In this document: one piece after another, positions 1 through 12,703 of the stretch
Layout of the letters: each line of letters starts with the position of its first letter
Numbering within the stretch: the first letter of the stretch is position 1
Origin: Echiichthys vipera
Lineage: Eukaryota; Chordata; Actinopteri; Perciformes; Trachinidae
Direction of reading: 5' to 3'
DNA length: 64,000 nt
Assembly (NCBI GenBank): GCA_963691815.1
Contig: OY829656.1
Coordinates: 7,623,048-7,687,047 of the forward strand
The notes under the pieces: generated by a model
What the model saw: only the letters and a program-made list of their open reading frames with translations
Told to the model about the DNA's origin: nothing
Databases searched by the model: none
Position numbers and translations under genes: made by a program

Positions 1-39
1 TCCTCCCACCATCCAAAAACATGCATGTGTTAGGTTATT

Positions 40-225
40 TGGTTGACTCTAAAATTGCCCTTAGGTGTGAATGGTTGTCTGTCTCTGTTCGTCTCTATGT
101 GCCCTGCGATAGACTGGCGTCCTGTCAATGGGTGGACCCCGCCTCACGCCCGATGTCAGCTGGGATCGGCTCCAGCCCCCCCCCCCCGACAGGGATAAAC
201 GGTTTAAGATGAATGAATGAACACT
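40..225 (+). repeat. Fish interspersed repeat fragment inside a SANBR intron
   Basis: The stretch with 'tgcgatagactggcgtcctgtc' through 'cccgatgtcagctgggatcggctccagcccccc' and ending in 'gatgaatgaatga' is a well-known teleost interspersed repeat tail with a short GAAT-type simple end. No protein is encoded. It lies in the SANBR intron left of the 478-638 exon; the next SANBR exon was not found in bases 1-477. Confidence 0.6.
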
Positions 226-477
226 TTTTTGAGTTTTTGAGCAATCTATGGCACAGGAATTTCCTTTGGCATTGATAGTTAGATCTTATCTTTGGCCACT
301 TTATATAGTCACAAATAGAACCATCGCCCTCGTGAAAAAATAACAGTGAATGTGCAAGGATGCCCTCTATCAGACTTCACTCTCTCTATATCAGTTTATA
401 CAAGACTCATCACATTCACCTTACATCATATTCATCTAAGATGCTTTCACAAACAACTATTAAAAACATCTTGTTAC

Positions 478-3054
478 CTTTTGAATTTGTCTTTTTTGTC
501 CCTGATGTCGTCGGCCTCATTGTGGCTGAAGAGTTCGGCGATGCTTGCTGCCAAGTTACTGTTGATGCAGTTCATGTTGCAGGGTGTAGCCACGATGGCA
601 CTCATGTGTTTGTGGCAGTACTGGACGCACTCCTCCACCTGAACATGGACAAACATATACCGCTCTTATAGGACCTATCACAGCATTAGTACATTTCATT
701 TCAACGATTCTACATGAATACTAATCAAACACTACTTTATCATTGCTACAATGTTAGCTCTTCTTACACAGCCCAAGTGAGTACAGCAGTGATGAGAAAA
801 TGTACTAAAACTGTCTAAATAACTCTTGGGGGGGCAAAAGAACGTCTACACTGTTAACATCCATGCAACATCAACTTAATAAAGCTCTATGTATGGGCCT
901 CTCGTTTTTCCTGGACTAGGAGAGATTATCAATTATCACTTCTGAAACATAAACTGTCTTCTTGGATATATGTTGTGGCCGGGCCAACATATCAATGGTT
1001 TGTTTTTTTTAATCTGAAAAACAAAAGGCCCGAAGCACATCATCACCACAACTAGCGTCACACGTCACAACACTTACTAACGTATCCATCTTCAAGAACT
1101 CGGAGGAGATCAGGATTGAGATCACATTGCTGGGCTCTGTAACCGACAAACACCACATGACCAACCAACAAACAACACAGAACACACAGCCAGTGACCCA
1201 CCGAACACACACCACGTTCAGTGACCGATAAAATCAAGCACCATCCACGGATTTACATAGGTAACAGCTAAGTGACAGCTCAGGCACTCCCATGTGTAAG
1301 AATTTGATATTAATTATTGTTCTACTGTTTGCCCAGAGATTTACCGAGGCGGGGTTTGTCCCTGTTTCCCTCTCCTGCAGAGTTCCTCCTGACGTAGTTC
1401 ATAAGCCAGTCGAAGATCTGCACATCACAGTGAACGGAGATGTCTACCTCCTCCCACCTCTGGGCGTCCACAGACAGGTACTCTGCGAAGTAACGCATCT
1501 CTTTAACGAGAAGATCTCTGGGGCACGTGAAGTCCTGCTTCAGGTTCTTGGTTTCATCACACACGTGGATGACCATGTTGGGACTGTAGGGAAAAGAAGT
1601 TAATTATTATTATTTAAAGAAAATAAACCCGACAGTAAGGTGGAGTATCGTTTAAAGAGCGTGTAAGTGTGTATGTGTAAGGACTCAATGTGCATTTGTG
1701 TTAACTAGGATTCGCAGCTGTGAGAACCAACGTTTTAAAGACTGAGGATGAGTTTTTAACACTTACTCTCGTGGCTTCTGAGGTGTGTCATCCTCCTCTG
1801 CTGAGACTCTTCTCTCTTTCTTCTCCACAGCACCGACCCTTCCTGTGACCGTCAATTTTGAGCCTGCTGACACCAGCAGAAAAGACATCAATCCACTTTA
1901 AATCCAGTTATCTAACAGTAACCATCAAATCCATAACTACACATTTTTTGGCAGACATTTAACAAGGTATTATACTGCTCTTTGGCTTGTTCCAGTATTC
2001 AATGGTGTCTACTCATCTGAGAACATCTTTATTCAATTGCTAAACTGATTATATCTTATAAAGCATGTTCATACTTTATACTATTCAAGCTTTTAGTAAT
2101 TCAAAACAAAATTCATTTTAGACTTAAATGAGTTTTGTGGGGAATAATGCTGTAACAACATCAAAAAGGTGAGGTGGCAAACGACCAAATAAAACGGTTG
2201 GTCAGACTTTTATCAGAAATGTATCAGTATAAATATTTATGAGTTTCAACACCTGGTGGATTTCTTTTATATTTTAGCTATCATACGCTTATATGGGGCA
2301 TTTTAAGATTACAAAAGAAAAGTGTAAAAATGCAAGGAAGGTAAGAATTGTTTTGACAGCCTCTTGCAATCAAGTTCCAATGTTGAACAAATCCTACTTT
2401 TAGTTTACAGATGTATAACATGTCCTGACCCGTTCAAAAATCAGACACCATGACATTTTGAGGTTTTTGGGAGTTCAAAATGTTTGAATGCGTTCTTCTT
2501 CCTTTTTTGAGGATACTGAATCCAATGCTTTTGAGGGCTTGACACCTGCAGTAAGTCATTAATAAACACACACACTAACTGACCTGTAGCTTTGCTGTTG
2601 CTCTGGCTGCTCCCTGTCTCCACCACGTCCCCAGCGTCCAGCAGTGTGGTCAGGCCATCAGACGGGGAGGTGACCCCTTCTGTCAGGGCATTACTTTGGT
2701 TGTCCACATGAGGGAAACCCCCTGTGGTCTTCAGCTCCTCGAATCGACGGGCACACTGTAAGATCACATTAGTGCCACAGTATTATTTCTTATCGACAAG
2801 CCAGGCGTCATGTTACGAAACCATGGGATGACTGATGGAGGGAACTGGACAGATGGAGGGGTGGATGGATGGGAGCAACCATAGTTACCCAACAGTCCAG
2901 TTACCTCCTTGGGAGTGAATCCTGGAACTAGCTTGGCTACATTGTCCCAGTTTATGGGCTGGGGCACCCCCCACAGAGAGCCCAGCACCATGTCTAAAAC
3001 CAGCCCATTGTTGTCATAGGGAAAGTTGTTGTTGTCCGAGCAGAAGCGGCTCAT
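478..3054 (-). CDS. sanbr: SANBR (KIAA1841) SANT/BTB-domain protein, 5' part of gene, truncated by window edge
   Basis: Six coding exons read leftward: 3054-2905, 2755-2584, 1863-1767, 1583-1345, 1136-1078 and 638-478, all with GT-AG borders and continuous phase. They give 292 complete codons; the rest lies left of base 1. The start at 3054 (MSRFCSDNNNFPY) matches the vertebrate KIAA1841 start, and an acceptor AG lies two bases upstream, so the 5' UTR is in an earlier exon I could not place. Residues about 28-60 (GVPQPINWDNVAKLVPGFTP, then ECARRFEEL) are the SANT-like part. From residue 143 (MVIHVCDETKNLKQDF) runs the BTB/POZ-like domain, then SNVISILISSEFLKMDTL and VEECVQYCHKHM. In mammals SANBR is a nuclear regulator of immunoglobulin class-switch recombination; that function is inferred here from family membership only. 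Exon 3 has a tandem acceptor (AG CAG) that allows one extra residue. Confidence 0.93.
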
Positions 3055-3056
3055 TT

Positions 3057-5340
3057 CTACAGAGGCAGAGAGACGAGAAACAAGCGGCAGCAAGTCAACA
3101 ATGAATGCCTGAATCTTCTCTTTAGCATCATATCCAAAGTAGAGCAAAAATGACTGGACAATCGACCGAAAATGAATGGGCAACTATTTATTGCCCCATA
3201 GTTAATTTACTTAAGTGATAGTAAACCCTAATATTATTGGGGATGGACTGTTGGAGGAGCGAAAGAGAGGGTTTACCGGCATTTTGATGGGATTTCTTTA
3301 ATCATTTTATAGCCCCTGTGTTAAATTGTTTAATGGAGAATATAATCACCACGTCAATAATGAAAATGATAGTGAGTCACAGCCCTAACCCAAATGCTGA
3401 ATGATTTTGTTATCTCAAGTGGAACGGGGTAAGACAGCAATTGAAGCCATACACAAGATATTATTACATGATCATACGTGAGGTATTGCATCAGTATGGA
3501 TTAATGAATATTGCCCAGCTCTCTATGTAGTATAGCGCAATCACTCTTAACTCAGTTTAGTTTTTATATAGTTTGTAGGTTAGTCATTAGAAGAAGAAGA
3601 AGAATTCCTTTTATTTATCCTGCAAGGGGAAATTCTATTTTTTCACTCTGGTATTATTATACAGGTTACACACACACACAGGCCCGAAATACACACACAT
3701 GCTCAGACAGGACCTATATACATGCAATTAATGGAGAGATGTCGGAGTGAGGGGGCTGCCAATGGATCAGCGCCCCGAGCAGTTGGGGGTTCGGTGCCTT
3801 GCTCAACAGCACCTCTGCAGTGCCCAGGAGATGAACTGGCACCTGGTCCAGCCACCAGTCCACGCTCCATTCATGGTCCACACAGGGACTCAAACTGGCG
3901 ACCCCCTGGTTCATAATTCAATAATTAACACTAACCTTGAAATTGTAAAAGCACATACCTTTTACATACATCAAAATAAAGTCTCACATCAGTCTGAACT
4001 GTATATTAATTGACATATTATTTCGTTTGTTTTTTGGTGACTGGTGGCTGGATAATGCGTCATTCCCGAGTAACCAAAGTTAGTAAGAATTTCCGCCCCT
4101 AAATCCATCTCAGGTCATAGCATCCTGAGGGGTCTGCAGATCTTTACTCCCACATTATGTAAGCAAACATAACGTCGAGGATCTGTCTATTGCATATATG
4201 TGCTAATAGATGCGTATGGTAAAACTAAAATCCACGGTACAGAGAAACTTAGTGTTAGTAAGTGATGCTAGCCTAGGCCGAGTCCCTCTGCCCTCCTGCT
4301 GCATCAACATCGCATGCTTTAGGTCAAACTAGATCCAGCTGCTTCTATACACATAATCCACACAGCAATAAGACAAGATACCGTTGACATACTTATCTGG
4401 ATGTCAGAGATATTCCTCCCCGTCGTCTCGTACAGTAAACTAAGCCGGTGCCTGTTTTATGTCACTGTGTGTGGATGATGATGGTGCTGATGCTGCGGTC
4501 CTCCCATTGACTGTCTATGGGGTCCTCTCCTACCGGCTAACTGCGGCTCCTGCTAATGCCAACGTTAGCTCACTTTGTCGGACAGGATCTGCTGCCTTCA
4601 CGTACTGCTCGCAAACTCCGAATCACCTGCTCTACAAGACGTATCGCTCACGCATAATACTGTTCTGTTTCCAATAAGACGTGTTACTTTATGTTATTAT
4701 TCCAGGATAATTTGTAAGATATTCATCATGAGCAAATGTGCTCAATAATGAACCTTTAATGTAAGCTTAAAGCTCATTTGCGCCCAGAAGCTCAGTATTT
4801 CCGGTAGCCCATGAAGGCAGCATTACCTTCACTAAACTAGCATGTCAGCTAAGATAGCTATACTCCTAATAGGCCGGCGTTTGTAAATGTGTAAGCGCAG
4901 AAGCACTGGAAAATGTTATCGACAGGCTGTACTGTCAAAATACAAACCCAGCGGTGAGGTTTTTTAGTAATTAAGACAAAGAAACGCCGTTTCCATGGGT
5001 ATCTGCTGACTTTGTCGCAGTGCAGCAGGCTAGCCAGGCAGTACGCGTCCTGTTGCTAAGAGACAGCTGCCGTAAAGCCAGTGTTTTATGTCTACGGTTT
5101 CTTCCATCAGACCTCAGACTTAAAAGTCTAAAAGAAATAAAGTAACATGAAAAAATAAAGTCAAACACTAACAATTATTCCAATACAGTAAGACCTTAAA
5201 CTAAACTAGATAAGCTCTCTTGGCCCTTTAGGTTTAAGATGTTACTGATGTGAAATCCCTGCAATTATTACTAATTAAACATACATTTATAGACCATCTT
5301 GACACTTCTTTTCGCTTGATTTATGTATTATACAATGGAC
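3057..5340. other. SANBR 5' UTR/promoter side and SANBR-PEX13 intergenic space
   Basis: Between the SANBR start codon and the inferred PEX13 poly(A) signal I see no protein-coding gene. The interval must contain SANBR non-coding first exon(s) and promoter, most likely in the 4.3-5.1 kb part, but no splice donor there was convincing enough to call. Apart from the repeat at 3593-3915, only short unconserved ORFs are present. Confidence 0.5.
3593..3915. repeat. SINE/MITE-like fish repeat with (GAA)n head
   Basis: It begins with GAAGAAGAAGAAG followed by AATTCCTTTTATTTATCCTGC, then continues with the familiar fish motif 'ggtgccttgctcaacagcacctctgcagtgcccaggagatgaactggcacc' and ends near 'gggactcaaactggcgacccc', which resembles a degenerate pol III B box. 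The head is shared with the insert at 33968-34205. Short ORFs across it (for example 3747-4013) are not genes. Confidence 0.6.
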
Positions 5341-6036
5341 AAAACATTATTTTCTTAAATATTTATTTTCAAAATAATTATATTCAATATTTACAAAATT
5401 ACTTTCTGTGACTAAACGAACCGCTGCAAATGTACAAAATTAGCCCCTTCTCGTTCCGAATGAACCCAATGACATTAGCTTAATAAGAAGACGACGCAGT
5501 GAGAGCAAAAACCAAAGAACACAAGTATGCCATCAAACACAATACCCTGGCTTTGTCCTTACAATGACAGTATACGGATGATGTTTCAGTGCACCTCATT
5601 ACCTTAAACAGTCAAATTCATTCAAACATTCAAATTCATTCGTGTTATTGAACAATCTCAAGTTATTACATCTTAAATCAGACATCATAACAAACAAAGT
5701 GTGCCATATTTAGAAAATAAAGCACTCTCTTTTACAACTCTCTGACTAAAGAAATGTAAAGATAACCTAATTTGAGATGCACAATATCTAAACCGAACAG
5801 TACGACGGGGAACCTGTAATCAGTCTGAACTGAAACCAAACCATTTTTGATTGTTAACCTGATCAGAAGGTCCAGATGAGCTTAGGGACTATTTTGAGCA
5901 ATTCTTAATAAGGTATATGGTGTTTCCCCAAATATCTAGTGTCAGCTGATTATTAGTCAAGACTCAGGGTCAAATACTGACTGAGCTATGAACATACAGA
6001 GATTTGCATACAGAGAAATTCATACATGCACAAACA
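5340..6036 (-). other. pex13: Probable PEX13 3' UTR with poly(A) signal
   Basis: After the PEX13 stop codon there is AT-rich non-coding sequence. A minus-strand AATAAA (plus-strand 'tttatt' at 5362-5367) would give a 3' UTR of about 0.7 kb. The exact end is an inference without transcript data. Confidence 0.45.
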
Positions 6037-9000
6037 TCACAGGTCAGTCTTCTCAGGGATGTTTAGCACTGTGCTGGAGGGCGTGCTGGAGTTGGATGTT
6101 CCCAGACTGAAGGAAGCTGGCGTTTCTCTGTACACCGACTCTAGCAGTGCCTCTGGGGAAACTGAGTTGGAGGCTGATCCAAGGCCTGGGGTAAAGCCTT
6201 GGCCAGGATTCGACTGTGGGTGCACAGCAGTGGCTGCCTGGGAGGCCTGCGAGTTCCCTTGCTGCACCTGAGCGAGTCTTTCCGTCTCTGCGTGCTTCAG
6301 GCCTCTCCTCTTGCCCAGGACCTTGACATAGTTGGCTGGGACGAGTCCTGTGGTCTGGCCATCCACGCTGGCCAGCAGCCACCCGCGCACCCTGGGCTGT
6401 TGCTCTAAACACAAGGGAGAATAAAAGGTCACCATCTGCAGTTGTCACCATGGAAAACACTGTTCTATTTTTCTTTACCAAAGCATGCCTTTCTCTGTCA
6501 TTATTGACAATTTGTTTGATGGGCTTCACGCAAAAGTCAGTGGTGTGGGGGTTGTTTAAAATGATGTCACTGTTAGAAGAAACGCACACACAAAGTATAT
6601 AAAGTAGTAGTTATTAAAGAACTCTCACCTTTAGGGGCAAGGTTGAGCATGTCTCCGGCCCGAACAGAGATTTCCTCCTCAGATGCAGCTGAAAAGTCAT
6701 ACTCTGCTCTGGCCACTACATGGTCATCATCTCCACTGGCCCAGTTAGTAGCTGAAAGAAACACAAAACATCGTTACTGCAGAACTACGATCAGAATGGG
6801 TTTTATTGCCATGTTAGTTTTGGCATTTAAGGAGTTTACCTTGGTGTTTGGTGCGAACAACAGGAGGGGGAAAAACATTTGAAAAACTGATTATTTGATG
6901 CCTGTACCGATTCAGTTGTTTCCAGTTCAGTCTATGTGGAGGTAGGAGGAATTTACCGCTTTTGTTGTCGCAGTCTACGAGTCACGCGGCGTCACGTTAT
7001 TTCTACCAAAACAAGCCGAAGCGAGAGAGCAGGAAATAGCGGACACTCCGTGATCCAGGATGCAAGGTATGGTAAACACTACACACACTGTCGTGGACAG
7101 GCATCATGTCGTGGTGACAGTGTGGAGACAGGACTGGCAACGGGAGACTGTGGTGACAGCGATACAGCCAACGTCGGAGCCCATCTCGCTCGACTGCAGT
7201 CCAGCCAACCATTACTTGAATCTCTGTAGGCAAATCAGTGGAAGCTGCAGCGCTCCAACTGTTGGACATCCTCACCTATCCTGACGCTTAGGGCTGGGAC
7301 GAGACGCTTTTCTGCTGATTCGAGAGTATCGCGATACTTGAGTGCTGATTCAATATATTTTGATTCTACAAGTATTGTGTTTCGATATTATGATTTGTCT
7401 ACTTTTTTAGACCATGGGAAAAACTTGAATCATGCACTATGATGATATTTACTTTGGAAAATCTCTTAATTGATATATTCAACTTTTTTGGTTTTCAGCA
7501 TGTATGTAGTCAGCACAAGTATTCAGGAATTTTGCTATTTCAAGGTGCAAATATCGACATTTACTCTGGAATATCTATAAAGTGATTTAGTAAAAATGCT
7601 TGTGTCTGTACTTTACATTAGTCATTGTCAGGACTTAACAAAACAAAAAGATATTTCCCTCACAACTATTTTCTTTTGAATTCATAAGGGACACAGGTAC
7701 CCAGATATAATCGTATAAATCTTATTGCCATATATTTTGAATAAACACTTATTCTAACAACCAGACGTAGTCATACATCAGTCAACTTCAACAAGTCTGT
7801 CACTGCTCTCCCTGACAGCCTGTCCACCTGCCATCTGCCATCTGTGCCGTATGAATGACTTTAATATAGTGTCAGTATAGATCTAGATGCACTACAAAAA
7901 CATAAATACAGAACAGAAAATGTACCATAAAATATGATAACCATCCAATAAAATGCTATGATATTAATAATCAAATATGTGGGATACAACTGTTTTAGAA
8001 TGGACAGTTTGTGCAGGATGTGCAAAAATACACTTGTTAAGGGATAAAGACCCACCCATCAAATTCATCAGCATCTCTGTTATAGAGTATACTTAATAAA
8101 TACATAAAACGCTGAAAATTAAAATCTACAACTGAGAGATCAGTGAAAGTTGTCTAACTGATACCATCTAGAGCAGGGGTTCCCAACCGCTTGCCAATGA
8201 ACCATAAGATGGGGCAAGCCGTCATTCCAAGTCATTGGTAAAGTCAGCAGAAATTGTAATTTGATGGAAAAACACCTGCAAAGGCTTGGGGCTTGGTGGC
8301 ACAAGAGGAGAGCTGCTGATCTAAAGTGCAAACACAGCCCCGAGAAAAGGGGATACAGCTTCTGACCTTATGTGTATAAAAGGGTGGGAATTCACTAGAC
8401 CCGAGAGACCATGCTGATCTCAAGAGCTCCGTAGTATTTAACTCGCAGATCAGTCTGGTAACCTGCGGCGGAGAAAATTTGGAGAAGTTTGCCAAGCGAA
8501 CGTCCAATCAGCGTTGGTTTTGAGGCGAGTTGAAGTGTGACGCAACGAGAAGCGACTGTTCAGTGTAAACAACATGGCGGCTTCCTTGGATGAGATGCTA
8601 ACGCTTTTTTCGCTTGGATCCTTCTGTTGGAATATGGACCGGGTGCCTGAAATTGTGCCTTTTATCCATAAATATGCGTTAAACAAACTGCAAATATCCT
8701 TTACCAACATGTTGTTTACTTTCTGAGCTTTGCCTCAACGCTGTTAGTACGTCATACGCTTTGTCGATCTGTTTGGTTGATTTGGCCCGTATGTTGGTAA
8801 TAGACAGGTGGTTTATCCAATCAGCAACCAGTATTTTCGCCCCTTCTCAAAAGATCCCCAAATGAGAGTTCCCAGATGGATATGCTGAGCAAACGAGAAT
8901 CGTGTGAATCAATGCATCCGGCCGAGTCAGGTTAAAATTTCACCACCTCATCTGCGAATGCAAAGATTTCTCACCGTTTTCCTCAGAGCCAGAGCTGGAG

Positions 9001-11547
9001 CTCAGCAGTTTCCAGATAAGGTAGGGTCCACCCAGTACTACAGCGAAAAACAGGAAGATTGGCCAGGACTTGACGGTGTGACCCTCTATCCCTGCTCCAT
9101 CCCCTCTGGATGCACTTGTAGCCAGGGCATCACTTGCACTGTCTGCCCACAAGTCGTCAACGTCAGTGTCCGATCTTCGCCCTAGCAGCCTCTGTAACCT
9201 TCGGTAGAAGTAGCGCAAGGTGCGTACAAGTGCGAAAGCTGACAAAACCCTGGTGAGGTGTGAACGCAGCCTTGTTAGGTGGTTGGCTACGTCCAGAACA
9301 GCACGGAAACTGTTATACACAGCTGAAAAGGTGGCGTCCAGCATCATGCTGACTGAGGCAAAGGCTTGGACGATGCTCTCGATGGACTGGAAGGCACCGC
9401 GACTGCTCTCCTCCGCCTGTTGCACAAATCGGCTGGGGGCGACGTCTTCTGTGTGGGAGAGGCGGCTGTACCCTCCCAGGCCATAGCCACCCACACCACC
9501 GCCATAGCTGTAGGGGCTGTAGCCCCCATACATGGAGCTCCCATAAGGGCTGTAAGAGGAGGGGAAAGAGCTGTAGGATGGACGGTAAGCCTGCTGGACG
9601 GCACGGGGGGGCACTGGGGGCGCCATCCTGGTCAGGACAGGAGGGCCTGCAGGAGCGGAGGGGCCTACAGCTGGTCCAAAGTTTGTAGATCTGTTTGGGG
9701 AGAAGGTCAGGACAAGACACGGTTCAAAACATCTTTAGTGATTTCTCAGAAGAGCATGGGTAAGATTACAATGAACCAACATGGGTCTGACGCTTAATTA
9801 CCACTACAGAAGGAGTTCAGAATTAAAGATGCATCCCACAGGTATGGGCTCCAATATTGATTACTAAGCTCGGATCGGATATGCCGATCCAGTCATTTCT
9901 CTTTTATTAATATCATACACAGCGATACAGTTACAGCGGTTTAGTCACTTCAATTCTATGTTTGCAACACCGGTTAGAATAAAAATATCTGTTTGCAGTG
10001 CACTTTACATGGAAGTGTTATTAATTTTTGCCGCTTATGTACACTTTGTTATTTGTTAATAAATAATATTAAGTAAATTTAAATCTCTGTTAATTTGTGA
10101 CCTTTTTTTAACAAGGCTAAAAGTTTATGTCAGGCCTGATGCCTTCACTCACATGGACAGGTAAACGCTTCATTCATTCAACAGTAGGATTGGATCTGTT
10201 TCGGGTATCAGCTGCCAGGTATCGGTGTCAGATTGGAAAAAACTGTTGAGGTGGTTCAGGATCATCTAGTAAGGATGCCCCCTGGGCGCCTCCCTAGGGA
10301 GGTGTTCCAGGCACGTCCAGCTGGGAGGAGGCCTCAGGGAAGACCCAGGACCAGGTGGAGAGATTAGATCTCCACACTGGCCTGGGAACGCCTCAGGATC
10401 CCCCAGTTAGAGCTGGTTAATGTGGCCCGGGAAAGGGAAGTTTGGGGTCCCCTGCTAAAGCTGCTGCCCCCGGGACCCGACCCCGGATAAGAGGCTGAAG
10501 ATGAGTGATGAGTTAGTGGATCGGTGCATCTCTATTCAGGATACGCCAAGACAACCCTTTGGGTTTGCTTAAACAGCAGCAGAGGCTCCACTTGTCGGCA
10601 GGCAAGGCAGGCAACTGCTTGGGGCCCCAGGTCAGTAGGGGGGCCCTGGGGGCTGACAAACCTTAGAACTACATCAGTGACAATGTTCAAAGTTTGAAAT
10701 GACAGTTGGAGATCTGACCTCCCTACCCACTCAAAGTTTTTTTATTTTTTTCTTGTGTTGCAAGTGATGTTCATGATCCAGTTCAAACAAACCTAATGAA
10801 AGCTAAAATGTGCACTTTTGTTGGTGTCAGATGGTTTATGGCGATGAACGCCGGTTCGAGGCCCCCCCTGTGATTTCTTTGACCTAGGGCCCAACGGACT
10901 CTGGAGTGGCCTCTGAATGGTAGACACTTGTCAAACATAGACAAAGCATCATTGGTATAAAACCGTAAACTGTGATGTGGCCTCAGTGAACGATGCTTCA
11001 TTTCAGTTATTAACGTTAGTAAACAGCAGAGACGGCGGAGTTTACACCCAGGGTGGTTTTTAGAAACTACCCGAAATGAAAAGGGTTATTAAAAATGATC
11101 GCAAAATTTGAGTTAATGCTTTGTGAGGCGTTAAAAATAATGATTAAATGTCGTAAACGGAGCCTGGAGAGAACTGGAGCGTGTACTCCAGTAGAAGCAG
11201 GGCACGGTGGGGCCTCTCCGGGCCGAGCTAGTTATAACGAACTATTACAGCTACTTTGTCTGTGGCTGTCGTCGTCAACATACTCTGACAAACGGAAACG
11301 AGTCGATGGGTCGGTGATTTATAAAAGACCATGTCGAAGTCTCTACTGTTTGGGTGATATCACCTCGGTTGTGCAACAACAGCTATGCTAACGTTAGCTA
11401 CCGACAGCAGCGAACCAGTTGCAGTCGGTAAACACAAAACAACAACTGTCAAACGCGGCTTCAGCTCGTTTACCTGTAATTTACGGGTGCACTCAACGCG
11501 CCCGGGATCCGCCTTTCCCATGGCTTCGGTGGAGGCTGTGGATCCAT
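6037..11547 (-). CDS. pex13: PEX13, peroxisomal import docking protein
   Basis: Four coding exons: 11547-11474, 9690-8975, 6751-6629 and 6404-6037, in phase, 1281 nt, 426 aa (human about 403). Exon 1 encodes MDPQPPPKPWERRIPGALSA, matching the vertebrate PEX13 start. Residues about 60-110 are a Tyr/Gly/Ser-rich region, followed by SRFVQQAEESSRGAFQSIES and FSAVYNSFRAVLDVANHL, the conserved PEX13 core. A hydrophobic segment at about 233-254 (SWPIFLFFAVVLGGPYLIWK) is the membrane span. An SH3 domain at about 275-334 runs from VVARAEYDF through GLVPANYVKVLG. The family sits in the peroxisomal membrane with PEX14 and docks the cargo receptor PEX5; that role is inferred from homology. The small exon 3 splits the SH3 domain, as in other vertebrates. 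It lies downstream of REL and upstream of SANBR on the same strand, as in human. Confidence 0.96.
9824..10534. mobile_element. hAT-type nonautonomous element, copy A, with nested LINE tail
   Basis: The right end is 'ggatcggtgcatctcta'; the left end is a decayed 'taaagatgcatccc'. Flanking 8-bp duplications are TTCAGAAT (9816-9823) and TTCAGGAT (10535-10542), 7 of 8 identical, the size expected for hAT insertion. The interior (for example 'atcatacacagcgatacagttacagcgg', 'gtttgcagtgcactttacatggaagtgtta') is shared with copies at 32170-32596 and 33684-34388. It lies in PEX13 intron 1. No transposase is encoded. Confidence 0.8.
10245..10516 (+). mobile_element. 3' tail of a non-LTR (LINE) retrotransposon nested in hAT copy A
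   Basis: Plus-strand translation of about 10273-10492 gives the fish LINE C-terminal tail: RMPPGRLPREVFQARP, then GRRPQGRPRTRWRD, a stop, then TLAWERLRIPQ and PLLKLLPPGPDPG followed by a stop. The internal TAG shows it is decayed. It ends in a short GATGAG-type repeat and interrupts the hAT element just before its right terminus. The clade is probably RTE/Rex-like, but I cannot prove that from the tail alone. Confidence 0.65.
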
Positions 11548-11900
11548 CGCAAAGTAAATGTCCACAATATCGAAATACTCTGTACCCTGCGCCTCTGACA
11601 GCTTCCCCTGCCGGCTTCACGTCCTCCTCGCAATTTCCTACTTCTGATATCCCGACTCATACGTATGTGGGTGGATTCACTGGCGCTAAAGGGACAAAAC
11701 ATTGAGTTAAATAATATTCGATTTATTAGCGCATATCACCATCACTTTGTCTCCTGGAGCGATATCTCCAAACAGACATAATCTTCAATATTTTCATGAT
11801 AGAAAATTTCCCGAGAACACCTGAAGGCACCAACTGTGCTGTCAGGAGTTTTGAAATCAGACCACACTAGTTGATAACAGATAGATTTAGTTAATACCAA
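11548..11900 (-). promoter_or_regulatory. pex13: PEX13 upstream region
   Basis: The sequence just upstream of the PEX13 ATG (leftward transcription) should hold the 5' UTR and promoter. I see no TATA box, which fits a housekeeping gene. The plus-strand ORF 11385-11705 covers PEX13 exon 1 in antisense and is not treated as a gene. Confidence 0.35.
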
Positions 11901-12676
11901 ACCAAACCATAGACTGTATGGTTAATTCAAATAAATATATCTAAATCTAAATAAATTCCTAAACATTTTTTAAAGTAATTCTTTATTTCTTATTCTGCGT
12001 CACTGTTTGAATTACCTCTCACATCCATTAACAATAACTCTATTAGTACAGCCTGGCTGCTGAAACGATTAGATGCACGTTTCACTTCTGTCCACCAGAG
12101 GCTGCTGTAACATCATCTGGACTTCTACAGCCTACAGTATCCTATACAGTCAAACAAAGACCAAGTATTTTCATTAATGTTGTGCTAACTAAGGTCCAGT
12201 CACATTGACAACAGTCTTTTAAAATTCCTTGGTAAGAGAAACAAAAGCTGTCCTAAAGTTTGGACTTCATTACATCTGCCTATCCTGCACCAGGGTGTTC
12301 AGATTATGAAATGTGAGCTACGACTACAATTATCAAGTAAACATGATAGAAAAAGTGTGCTCTCCTCAGAGTAATGCCCCTTCATGAGAAGATAGTACTG
12401 CCTCGACTGTAAGGTGCTAAGATGTGGAGCTTTTTATCCCCTGACAATCCTTTCAAAGTCAGAAATAACACATTATTCACACCTATCTCAAAGGTCTCAT
12501 ATAATAAAAAGTCTGATTTCTATGTCTTTTTTTAAATTATACAACAGGTCCATATGTAGGTCTATATACCGTAAATACTGTGAAAATATTAAAATCCTCA
12601 CAGAAATACTCACAGTCTGTTTTCATAAATTGTGAACCTAACAAGCCGTTAGGACTTCTTTATAGTTGTGATGTCA

Positions 12677-12703
12677 CAACTATACTATACTATACTATAC
12701 TAT
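12677..12703. repeat. (CTATA)n short tandem repeat
   Basis: Five near-perfect CTATA units next to 'gttgtgatgtcacaac', a palindromic context also present in the repeat at 36490-36996, in the opposite orientation. Confidence 0.6.

Noticed and set aside
3747..4013. 88-codon plus-strand ORF
   Set aside because: Lies within the interspersed repeat at 3593-3915.
5045..5070. RFX X-box-like 'gttgctaagagacagc' upstream of SANBR
   Set aside because: The right half does not fit the X-box consensus; too weak to call.
8380..8935. Possible DNA transposon (Harbinger-like) in PEX13 intron 2 containing 'gtaaacaacatggcggcttcc'
   Set aside because: I could not find matching inverted ends or a target duplication, so no element was called.
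9313..9797. Several ORFs overlapping PEX13 exon 2 in other frames
   Set aside because: Shadows of the GC-rich, low-complexity PEX13 N-terminal region.
11385..11705. Plus-strand 106-codon ORF with MASVEAVDPSQSK
   Set aside because: Exactly antisense to PEX13 exon 1, whose own frame is conserved; no recognised family.
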